A DNA stretch of 64,000 nucleotides from Delphinus delphis (Eukaryota > Chordata > Mammalia > Artiodactyla > Delphinidae): contig NC_082685.1 in NCBI RefSeq assembly GCF_949987515.2, positions 26,242,168 to 26,306,167 on the forward strand. The letters are read 5' to 3'. Below, piece after piece: positions 24,376-35,200 of this stretch (positions are counted from its first letter, which is position 1; the number at the start of each line of letters is the position of its first letter). The notes below the pieces were generated by a model, which saw nothing but the letters and a program-made list of their open reading frames with translations, was not told where the DNA came from and did no database searches. A program made the translations under genes and the position numbers.

Positions 24376-24451
24376 CGCTGGGCGGGGGGGGAGGCGGCGG
24401 CTCCTAGCCCAGCCTGCACATGTCCCCTTCGCGCGGCCGGGACCGGGCGCC

Positions 24452-24490
24452 TCCGCCGCCGCCGCCGCCGCCGCCGCCGCTGCTGCTGCT
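24452..24490. repeat. (CCG)n(CTG)n trinucleotide repeat in the FGF18 leader
   Basis: The plus strand reads about nine CCG units followed by four TGC units. On the FGF18 strand this is (GCA)4 then (CGG)9, roughly 80-115 nt upstream of the ATG and probably transcribed in the 5' leader. More CTG/CAG triplets follow to about 24530. Confidence 0.85.
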
Positions 24491-27032
24491 CCCTCCTCGC
24501 CGGCTGCTGCTGCTGCAGACTCTGCTGCTCCGGGGCGCTCCGCGGCGCGCCCTGCGGCATCAGCGCCCCGCGCGGCTCCTCCCGAGCGCTGCGCCCTCCG
24601 GGCTGGAGCGGGGGCTGCGGGGCGGCCGCCGCTGTGCAGGAGGCACCGGCCGGTGCGAGAAAGCTTGCTCACTGTCGGCCGGCCGTCCGGCCGTCCGGGC
24701 GTCTGCGGGCGGCTGGCTGCCCTGCTTACTCCGGGGGCAGCATGCGTGGCGGGGCTGGAACCTGGGGCGCGCTCTCCAGGCGAGGCGCGGGGCTGCGCGG
24801 GGCCAGGGGTCAGCGCTCCGGGGCCGGGGCGCGCGGCTGCAGCACGAACGCGTCACGGCCGCTCCGTCTGAGCGCCCGCCGGCTCATGTCTCCTCCTCCG
24901 CGTCTCTCCGGCCGTGCGCATCGCCACCTCCCACCACTGGCGGCGGCCGGGGCGTTTTCTACGCGCGGGCGGCGAGGGGGCGGGGGGCCGGGGGCGGGCC
25001 CGGGCCCGAGCCGGCACAATGAGGATGCGGGGCCCGGGGGCTCCCCCCTCGGGGCGCGGCCGGACGGGCGCTCAGCTAGCCTGGGTGCGCCGCGCCCACA
25101 TCAAAGGCGGCCCTGCCTGCTTGCCTGCCTGCCGCAGCCTCTCCACTGCCTCCTCCTCCTTCTCCTGGCGGCTCCGGGCTGGAGGGAGGCGCTCAGACTC
25201 TCGGCGACGGGACCGGCAGCTCCGAAGGGGCAGAGCCAGCTAGGCTGGAGCTGGTGAGCGCTCGAAGCCGTCGGAATTCTGCGCCTGGGCGCAATGACCC
25301 CGCGCCACGGCGCAAACGCTGCCAGAACTGGACAGGCTGCGGTCCCCAAGAACGCAGTTAGGTGCGGAACGTCCTTGCTCGCCCACATTCGCTACTCGCA
25401 CTCACACCCACCAGCGCTTGAGTGGGGAGCAGGGAAGGGGCGGGTCAGGCCCAGCCCTCGGGGCGGCTCCACTTAAGGGGGTCGCTTTTACCCGCTCTGT
25501 GAGTTCACGCAGGATCGTGGCATGTCCCAGGCGCCCTCTCGGACGGCTGGCCACCCTATGTGAGCCCCCTTTCAATCTCCGTCCCTGCCGTTGAGGGGAG
25601 GGGATCTCGAGGGCGTCTCTTAAGCCCCCCACCCACCCCCACCGCCCCCCTTCCAGGGCTCCCGGGTCGGTTCCCGAGATCCCAGCTGGGCTCTCCGGTA
25701 GGTGAGCCAGCTTTGGAAACGCACGGCTGCCACCTAGCGTCCCCAAGGCTTCACTGCAGCCCAGCCCGGTCAGGCTATACAGGCCCGGGAGGAGCCAGCA
25801 GGACTATGGTCAGCGACCACTCTAGGCCCTTTGCCGGCCTCCAGGCTGAGATTTGCCACTCTTTGCACACTAAGCAGTTTGACTCTTTTAACCAGGTCCC
25901 TTCTAAGGGCATCTCTTCTAACCCCCTCCGCCCCTTCAGAGGAATCACTCCTGTCCTTGCCACCAACCTCAAAATGTAGGTGTTCTTGTCACACGTTAAC
26001 TGTCTCACACTGTCCAGACCTCCAGACAGCTAGGCTCTGCTTTGGCCTGATGCTAAGGGTTTGTCATAGAGGGAAAGAAACTGAACAAGCTCAAAAAGCA
26101 AAACTCAGGAATCCGGACTATTTGGTTAAAAACTTCCTGTGTCACTGGCTATGGCTGATATCCCCATTTCACGTATAGTGAAACTGAGGTAGACACTGTC
26201 AAACAGTGCTACTTCCTAGTCATGGAATATGAACTATCAGCAATTGTTCCGATTATCAGGCTTCCCTGCAAGCTATTTTATTTAAGTTCCCTTTCAAAGC
26301 TGAGGCCATCTTAAACAGCCTCTGTTTCAGCACTGGACACAAGTGCAGAAAACCTTTACAAAGCTAGGTGCTGAGCAATGGAGAAAGTTCTTGTGTGAAG
26401 AGCTAGGCTGAATTTACTTAGCCATTCTCATTGCCAGAACCAGCAAATCCCAAGACAGTATGCAATGCCCAACCACAAAACATATGCTTCCCTTGGGTCC
26501 TGTGACATCACCATGCTTGATCTTGCTTTATAAAGACCTCTGACAGCCCAGTCAAGAGGTGGGTTTGGCCTACTACCTGCTAAAGTGGGGTGTTTGAAGT
26601 TATCTCCTGGCCAATAATCAGACTTACAATTTTCTGTACTGTTTTTCCTATTACTTTTGAATGAAATGGGTCCATAATGATATTCTAAAATGCCTGCAAT
26701 TGTTTTCAAGGCTCAGATAGTGTTTGTTGATTTCACAAATAAAGCTATCACCCAAGTAAGATTCACCCAGAAGTCCCGTCAAGTGAAGTCCTTATTAAGA
26801 GCATAAACTCAACTTAGAGGTCCTGGATTTGAATATTGCCTCCAACATTTACTTATAAATTGCAGCAAGTGTTAAGATGCTGCGAGACAGCAAATGAGAT
26901 CAGTCTGGCTCACAAGGAAGGCTCCAAAGATTTTAGCTATTATTAATAATCCTAATTATGGTTTTCAGGTTATCACATTATATTTTTCTTCACCCATTTC
27001 ATGAAGTAGGGAAGCAGGATCATCCTTTATTA

Positions 27033-27229
27033 TTTTTTTTTTTTTGTGGTGCGCGGGCCTCTCACTGTTGCGGCCTCTCCCGTTGTGGAGCACAGGCTCC
27101 GGACGCGCAGGCTCAGCGGCCATGGCTCACACGCTCCGCGGCATGTGGGATCTTCCTGGACCGGGGCATGAACCCGTGTCCCCTGCATCGGCAGGCGGAC
27201 TCTCAACCACTGCGCCACCAGGGAAGCCC
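27033..27229 (-). mobile_element. CHR-type SINE
   Basis: Poly(T), then tgtggtgcgcgggcctctca, ending gcgccaccagggaagcccc. A short internal deletion is present compared with other copies (the cacgggcccagccg stretch is reduced). Confidence 0.93.
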
Positions 27230-27520
27230 CCTACGTACAACTTTTAAATGCCTGGAGCTTGACAAATGTTTATACTTCTGTAAACACCTTTCTCAGGCAA
27301 CCTCCCACCACACCCATCACTAGTCTCAAGTTACCATTAGTCTGCTGGCACTAGGTTCTAGTTTCACAGAAATGGAACCATCTATGTGCTCTTTTGTGTC
27401 TGGCTTCTTTTGCTCAGCATGTTTGAAATTCAGCCTCATCCCTTGTTGCTTTTATCATTGTTCCTTTTTATTGTCAAGTAGCACTCAGTGTGGATATACC
27501 CATTTGTTTGGCAATTTATC
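27230..27520 (-). mobile_element. Old L1 3' fragment
   Basis: cagaaatggaaccatctatg, cttttgtgtctggcttcttt and tttattgtcaagtagcactc with gtggatatacccatttgttt resemble the reverse 3' part of old L1M elements. Confidence 0.5.
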
Positions 27521-29065
27521 AAAGGCTTTGAAACTAAGGGTCAAAATCCAGTTTGTTTTTAAAGTTTACTGCAGCTGGTAAGAATACATTGGAATGGTGC
27601 GACAGTGGCAGTAAGGAGGCCAGCAAAAAAGCTGTTACCAGTCCAGGCTCAAGTATGGTAGTTGGGGCCAGGTGGCTATGTGCCAGTTTGGTGTTGGGAG
27701 TCGGACACACAACTACATTCGATTCCTAGCTCTCGGCTGGCAAATTCACAATTTTTTGAGCAAATTCTCATCTGTAAAATTCCTGGTTGTCTGAAGGGTA
27801 GCTGAGAATGTATGTTGACTGCTTCCCCAATGGAATGCAAGCCCTGAAGGGCAGTTACCTGTTTTGCTTGCTGATTAATCCTAAGCCTTAAATACATACT
27901 TTGGGACACAGTACTTACATGTTTAGATTCTTCCTACCTCATTTTCAAGTGAAAGTACACTAACAGCACTGCAATCTGACACTCGTTTTCCACCTCTCTC
28001 CAATCTTAAGAATCACAAAATTCAGGGAGTCTATAGAATACAAATATTTTGGAGAAGGATGAGAGAACCTCCAGCCTAAGAACATAGGAAAATGCAGCCT
28101 CAAGTCTTCAATCGGATGAAGTAGCTTAATCAGAAAAGTAGACACAAAGTAGCACAAAATCAGCTCTTGGAACTTTCAGATTAAAAAGGGATGTCTACTG
28201 CCAAGTTCAGGAGTCAAGGAGCAACTGGCTCTTCGTTAAGATCCGGCTGGAAGGTGGCCTTACACTTTCTGAAATAACTTTAACCCTGCATCTCCACAGT
28301 GCAGACTACTAACCCTTAATAGGGTATTTTCTGTGACCCTCAACCTTTTTCCTCGGATAATTTCAAAGAAAAACACCCCCGCAGGCAATGTAAACATAAC
28401 CTCCCCACCCCACCCCCATCATCCAGTTAATAGCTTCCGGCAAGCTTTAGGACACACCACTATAAACCTCATTTTAACATCATGTGCATGAGCCCGTAAT
28501 TTCAGCCTGATCTGCTCTCCCCAAATGGCCTTACTTTATTAACCTATTTTGTCCTCTGGTTCAGGTTGAAGGTAACTCTGTTAAGTTCTCACCCACAACC
28601 TAACCATATGTGATAAAGATACTAAGATACCAAATGAAAAGAAGCTTCCTGCAGACAGCCAGCAAGTGTGTCTCTGCCCTCCTAGTGTTCAAAATGTTCC
28701 CCTTGCTTTCCCAAAGGGTCTGATATGATCATCCAGGTTAAGTCTTCGAAACAATACTGGGTTCAGTATTAATGAGTATCACTCCCACCAAGGCTGCGGT
28801 CTCTAAACGCCATTCTTTTTAAATAAGGAACCAGAGCTCCTTGGAAAAATGGATCATTCCAGGTCTAGAAAGAAAAGCTGTTTATCTTGTTCAAGATAAG
28901 CCTGGAACATTCTGTCACACTAGAAAGCGAAAAAGAAGTCGTATCAAAGACTACTTACTGGAGTCAGTGATGGTAGGAACAAGCTTGAAAAGGATTCCGT
29001 TGGCCAAAAAGATACAACACAGTGGATTGAAATACAAATATATAAAAATATGACTTCAGTGGCCA

Positions 29066-29770
29066 TCATTAAAAAAAGTCTACAAATAACAAATGCTGCA
29101 GAGGGTGGAGAAAAGGGAACCCTCCTACACTGTTGATGGGAATGTAAATTGGTGCAGCGACTATGGAAAAGTGGAGGTTCTGAAGAAAACTAAAAAGTTA
29201 CCTGACAAAACTATAATTCAAAAAGATACATGCACCCCTATGTTCACAGCAGCACTATTCACATGGAAGCAACCTAAACATTCATGAACAGATGAATGGA
29301 TAAAGATGTGGTTCATGTATACAATGAAATAGTACTCAGCCATAAAAAGAATGAAATAATGCCATTTGCAGCAACATGGATGGACCTAGAGATTATCATA
29401 CTAAGTGAAGTCAGAGAAAGACAAATACCATATGATATCACTTACATGTGGAACCTAAAATATGGCACAAATGAACTTATTTACAAAACAGAAACAGGCT
29501 CACATAGAGAACAGACTTGCGGCTGCTGAGGGGGAGGGGGGAGAGAAGGACAGAGAGTTTGGGATTAGCAGAGGTCAACTATTATATATAGGATGGATAA
29601 ACAACAAGGTCCTACTGTATAGCACAGCAAACTATATTCAATATCCTGTGATAAACCAAATGGAAAATAAAAAAGAATGTCTATATGTGTATAACTGAGT
29701 CACTCTTATGTACAGCAGAGATTAACACTGTAAATCAACTATACTTCAATTAAAAAAAATTTTTTTAAAT
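29066..29770 (+). mobile_element. L1 LINE 3' end
   Basis: caaataacaaatgctgcaga, acactgttgatgggaatgta, cagcagcactattcacatgg, gcaacatggatggacctaga and aaatcaactatacttcaatt follow the L1 ORF2 end and 3' UTR. Stops interrupt the ORF2 remnant. Confidence 0.88.
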
Positions 29771-30459
29771 ACTGTAAAAAAAACTGAATTCAGGACACTC
29801 ACTTTTTACTTTCAGGAAGTCAGCTTCTTTAGAAGAGGAATTCCCTAAGTCACAAACCTAGAGTAGTAGTTCAACTTTCAGATTACTACCATGTTTAGTT
29901 AGCTGATGTCTAATAACTAGTACTATTGGTGACTTCTGAGGCACAGGGAAATCTTTAATTCCTGCGCTTCCAAAACAGAAGCCCTATCTGGATCTGATGA
30001 GCTCTATTTAATGAGCTGGGAACAGGACAACCAGTAAGGCCGACTGCTTTCCCTCAGAATGGTGAGAAGTCCTTTTGGGTTTCCTGCCACATAAAAGTGC
30101 CCATCAGGTAAACCAAAGTTAAGGTTTAACTTCTACACAAAGCAACTCAAATATTAAAAATTTCAGACTTACTATTTGTTTAAGACAGTATTATGCAGCA
30201 AGTATATTTCTACTTCTGAACATGTTAAGGGACTAATACTAATAATTACCACACTCCTACATCACACAGTATAATAAAAAACACTATCTAGGGAATGAAT
30301 GACTCAACTTTAATGTACTTGCATTATTTGAACACCAATAACTTTTCAAATTAATGTATAGGATGGTTAAGTGATTTGGGATTGTTCTATCAATTTAAAG
30401 CAGATGATCTTCTATATCTGAAGTACATAAAAACAAAGAACACTGAGTATTTACCATCT

Positions 30460-31450
30460 CCTACTGTGCCTCCATTAAAATAAAGACATTAAGAGATAAG
30501 CTACAAGGACAGACATGGCCTGGAGAAAAGAAACTGAATAATCAATGAAGAAAACCACAATGTAAATGAGTAGAAGAACCCAACACCTGGAAACTTGAGA
30601 TTAGACCAGACAGTACTGCACCAGTATTTTCCCCCACCCTCCAAAACTAGTTTACTCTGGAAAACCACCCCAGAAATAGAAAGGCTTAAAATCTGCAGAC
30701 CCCCATCAAAATATCTGAAACTAGAGCCCAGTCAACAAGTACCACCCTCCTAATCAATATAAAAGATAAAATAAACAGGCTGGTGCGGGAGGGAAACAAG
30801 CAAACAATGCAAGGAATGAGAAAAAGTTTCTTCAGACTCTACATACCGCATCCCAAGAACCAAGCAAGAGCATTTGGAAGTTAAAAAAAATAAAAGCAAC
30901 ACAAATTTGAAGACAGAAAATAAAGTCTCTCTCCTAAAGTTTAAACAAAAAGGAATGAAGAAAAACATCCAAGAGAATCAAACAGAAGGCCTAAGAATGG
31001 ATGGGAGTTAAGTAGAAGGGTAAAATCTCCCCAGTAAAAGGCCCAGACCAGAGAACTTTATCTCTGGAGAACAGACCCACAGTCCACCAGGGCCCAAGAA
31101 CAAGTCTACAAGACACATAAAATTCCAGAACACCAGCAATAAAGCAATCTTAATTAGCTCTCAGAAAAACCGGTCATATACAAAGAATACCCAAAAATGG
31201 AATAGACTAGGCCAACAAAGGCAGCTCACACCCAAAATTCAGAGAAAAAGATTCGGCTTACAAGGCAGCATGTAATTTGATGTCAAAAATCAAGATGTTT
31301 TCAGGTATGCAAAAAAAAATCAGAATACTTCCCCCATCTATTGGGTAACTACTGGAGGATATACCACAGCAAAACAAGCAGAACAGGAATCTAGCCCTGA
31401 CCATCATGCAATTGAATCTTGGTCTAACAGATGAAGGGGTCCCAAGGTTT
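30460..31450 (+). mobile_element. Probable decayed LINE
   Basis: A-rich sequence with atcaagatgttttcaggtat, gggtaactactggaggatat and accacagcaaaacaagcaga resembles the internal part of an old L1-type LINE. The family is not fixed by eye. Confidence 0.35.
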
Positions 31451-31895
31451 AGTCCCTGAATGTCCTCACATAACCACCACATGCAATAAATTAACTTCCC
31501 CTATGGATCTCAAATATGTACTATTTTGGATAAATTAAGAAAATAGTCACAGAAATAATTTTGTGTTCTGGTTCAGATAAAGAACCCAGGTTGAGAAAGG
31601 CTGCTGCAGGCTATTTAACATGCCAGATTTTCTTTGGGAGTGAAAAGGCTAGGACAGGTGGATAAGAAGGTCTGATGAACATTTGATTATAATTAACTAT
31701 TAAGAGGTGGTAAGGTAAAAGCACTAAGCCCTCTTGATGAAAAATAGATTGGTTAACTCTGAGAAGCAGAACTATTTGGAGGGGTAGGGCAGGATACTAT
31801 TTTAGAGATTTTGGAATACTATTTGACACTTTTACTATGTACACGTATTTCTTTGACAAAGTACAAAGAGGATAACAGAAAGAGAAACAGTGCTA

Positions 31896-32250
31896 CTGTA
31901 TTAAAATACTGAGTTTATTTCACATGTATATTTTTGTCTCCCCACCATTTCCATTTGTCTGACCACCACTACTACTATGTCCTATCATAACATTCCATAC
32001 ATACTTAAAACCAAGCAAAGGGTGGAGTTCCATCTTTAAAAACTAAACAGGCATTTTGGACAACACATTCTTGGCAATGGAACCTGGACAACATTTATCA
32101 GACACGGTAGGGAAAGTTCTCACTCTGCATTATAAAAAGGACAGCCAGATATCAACTGTTACAGAAATGAAATAAGACGGAAAATTTTAACAAACTGTTT
32201 AAACTATTTTCTTAAAGAGACTTCCTCCACTGCCAGAGATCTTGAATAGC
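31896..32250 (-). other. NPM1: NPM1 terminal exon 11 (residues 283-294, stop and 3' UTR)
   Basis: The acceptor is TTTTCCAG. Coding bases 32212-32250 give [12 protein letters not shown] and a TAA stop. This is the exon in which frameshift insertions occur in human acute myeloid leukaemia; here it is intact. The 3' UTR is about 315 nt. Its end is inferred from the AATAAA at 31914-31919. Confidence 0.93.
31914..31919 (-). terminator. NPM1 poly(A) signal
   Basis: On the minus strand this reads AATAAA about 295 nt past the NPM1 stop codon. Cleavage is expected some 15-25 nt further down, near 31895. No other strong hexamer lies between it and the stop. Confidence 0.8.
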
Positions 32251-35200
32251 CTGGAAAAAAAAAAGAGAAAAGAAATGTGGTTAAAAAACCACAACACTTC
32301 ATACACACCAATAAATTAAACCACGTCTCTGTACAATTCAACATATCTATTTTTCATTCTACCACCAAAAAGGTTCACTCTAGATAATTAAGAACTGATT
32401 TCAAGGAAATTTATACTTAGGCATAATTTAATTTCAAATACTTCGATTCAGGCATAAAATCATGTGATTTTTGTACGCAAAGTCACTTTTATACTAATAT
32501 ACATTTAACAACTTAGATATCTAGTTAAGGAAACAAAGACCAGTTAGGCCAATGTTGCCTCCATGTTATCTGCTTTCAGGCTGCCAGATTTAGAGAAAAA
32601 CATGCACCTGTACACGGCACACATAAAAGTAAGTACACTTATCTGAAATAAACTATATAAATATACCAAAGTTACATCTTTTTTTTACCTCTAGTTATAT
32701 TTCCCTGATGATGTGGGATCTCAACAGTTCCTTATTTTGCATAATAAAATTCCTTAATTACAGTCTTATATTTTGTTTACATTTTAAGTTTATACAGTGG
32801 TCACATCCAAATTATTTCATTAATGAGAACACATACTAGCATTAGCATTATGAGACACTATATATATTTAACATGTTCTGCCATATTAGCTACTCAGACA
32901 AGCTCTTCTGGTTTGCTGAAACACAGAACACCATCTTCCATGACTAACTTGCTTTTCCATTCTTCAAGTCTAATGATTTAAAATATTATCCAGGTCTTCC
33001 CTGGTGGCACAGTGGTTGAGTCGCCTGCGGACGCAGGGGACACGGGTCCGGGAAGATCCCACATGCTGTGGAGTGGCTGGGCCCATGAGCCATGGCCGCT
33101 GAGCCTGCATGTCCGGAGCCTGTGCTCCGCAACGGGAGAGACCACAGCAGTGAGAGGCCCGCGTACCGCAAAAAAAATAATAATAAAAAATAAAAATTAA
33201 AATAAAAAAATATTGTCCAATGACCAAAAAGAAGAGATCCCTCATCAATTTCTACATCCCTCTTCAACATATAATTCATTCTACTTGTTCTCATGCTGGT
33301 ATTTAGTAACATCCATGTAAAAGAGCCAAAATCTTCAAGTGATAAAAAACATTTCAAATGACAATCATGTAAGTGCAGTATTAATTATCTACTTCAAGTT
33401 GGTGTTTCTTTTCCTATTCATGAATAATGCCTCTTAAAAAAAAAACAGTCTTGATGTTTTTGTCAACCGTTCAAAGGATTCAACAAGTTCTTTTAAAGCA
33501 ATGGAGAACTTCAATGACTTTTCTCTTCTTTTAATTTACGTGGTCCTACTGCTGAAGAGACATTTAAATAAGCAGGTTTCACTCAATGGATTATTTAAAA
33601 GAACTTTGGGGGCCTTTTCTTCAAAGTGTTTCAGTGCTTCAAATAAATAGGATTTTCTTAAATACTGTTTTTAAACACAGCCATTGGATTTCAAATGCAA
33701 GAGAACTGAATACCATGTCAACAAATATCAGTCATTCACTAATCATTACGTTGAATACAAATACTGAAGAACATTTTCATGACACTCTAATGTAAAAAAA
33801 AAAAAAAAAGCCAGATGCTACTTGACTTACGTATTATATAGAATATTGAATGGGACAGAAAACACCTTCGAATACATCATGTTTTGCTTCAACTTCGAGT
33901 AAATACTGCTTGCACCTTTATATAAACATTCAGCAAGGTTTTTATCTGTAGTCTTTCCACAAAAGGCAGTACAGTTTTTTTCATTAACTCTTTAAATTCA
34001 AGAGTTTCTGCAAAAATTTGCTATTATTTCTCAGGTTCCATCTGGATTTTATTAGCCAAATCCTCATAAACAACTCTTTTGCAGAAGATAAACTGCACAA
34101 GTAATGGGAAGGTATTTTACACATTGTGATTACTTACATCTGCAGCTATGCCATAAAAATGTGACATATTCAGTGTTTTGATAATTTCATAATAGTAAAC
34201 TGAGATATATTTTTTATTATTGCAGAAATTTCATCCTGGCACTTGAAAACAGCTTTCAGTTTTTAAGTCAGAAAATATTTCTGATAGCAGTGAATTCAGT
34301 CATTTTCAGCTGCAAGACTGACGTTACGCTGTTTGGAAGGCCCTTGCAACTTTAGTTACTTTATCTTCACCTGAATTTTTCTTAATCAAAAATTTTATTT
34401 TACCACTTCCTTTGGTATTAGCTGAAAAAATTATATAGCTCTTATGCTTACCTGTTATAGATGATGGTTTATATATCTCACTTTCTACCATTTTCAATAC
34501 TGAATTGACAATTACACACTGCATAGTTTTAAAAGGACTTTTATGTTTACTAAATGTCCGCAGAAAATTCACATAATTTACACTGGCTTTTTGGGATTCA
34601 AATATACACAAAAACAGAATAGCAACGAAAAGAATCGAAAAGATTGAAACTGGTCATCTCGTGACCACAACAAGGCAGGCTGAATTCACAATAAACAAGT
34701 AAAGAGTATTAAACCACTGAAAGGGTTTCAAACTGAGAAAAATAGCGCTGCCATTTTAAGTCATTTAAGTACTAAATACTGTGGTAGAAAAAGATCTCTA
34801 AATAACAAATTTAATTTATTGAAGAAAGCTGAATACAGGAGACTTAGGGAGCGCTGACAAAAACCATTAAACACAGAATATGTCCTGTATGTACATGATG
34901 CCTAGCAACCCTGTGTAACTGCTTTTACATTTTCCTTTACAATCTGCGAGTCAGCAACTATAAATAAGACAGTAAAAATAAAATTTATTTTTAGAATAAA
35001 TAGAATATTTATTTAGAAAATAAAAATTTTCTTCTATTGACAAAATACCTTCTTCACATTAAGAAATACAAGATCTAACTCAACTGATTTTACACTTCGG
35101 TTGATTTCAGCAAAATGTGCTTCTCATAACATCTATGGAGAAAATCATCTCTGCCAACTCACAAGAAAGCAAAGAACAGACTGACCCAAGTAGCCAAATG

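Larger units (their letters stand above)
23440..25480. promoter_or_regulatory. FGF18 CpG-island promoter and 5' leader region
   Basis: CpG-dense, G+C-rich sequence spans intron 2's first part, exons 1-2 and about 1.1 kb upstream of the FGF18 ATG. Many GGGCGG/CCGCCC boxes are present and no clear TATA box. The leader reads through a CGG/CAG repeat. Transcription should start upstream of 24375 on the minus strand; I cannot fix the start site. Confidence 0.75.
25480..31895. other. Intergenic region between FGF18 and NPM1
   Basis: About 6.4 kb without a recognised gene. It holds an L1-like piece with a SINE inside (27033-27520), an L1 3' end (29066-29770) and a probable old LINE (30460-31450). 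In 25.5-27.0, 27.55-29.05 and 29.8-30.4 kb I see nothing specific. Confidence 0.7.

Noticed and set aside
23972..24871. Plus-strand open frame of about 299 codons in the FGF18 island
   Set aside because: It is antisense to FGF18 exons 1-2, composed of GC-rich repeats, and shows no domain.
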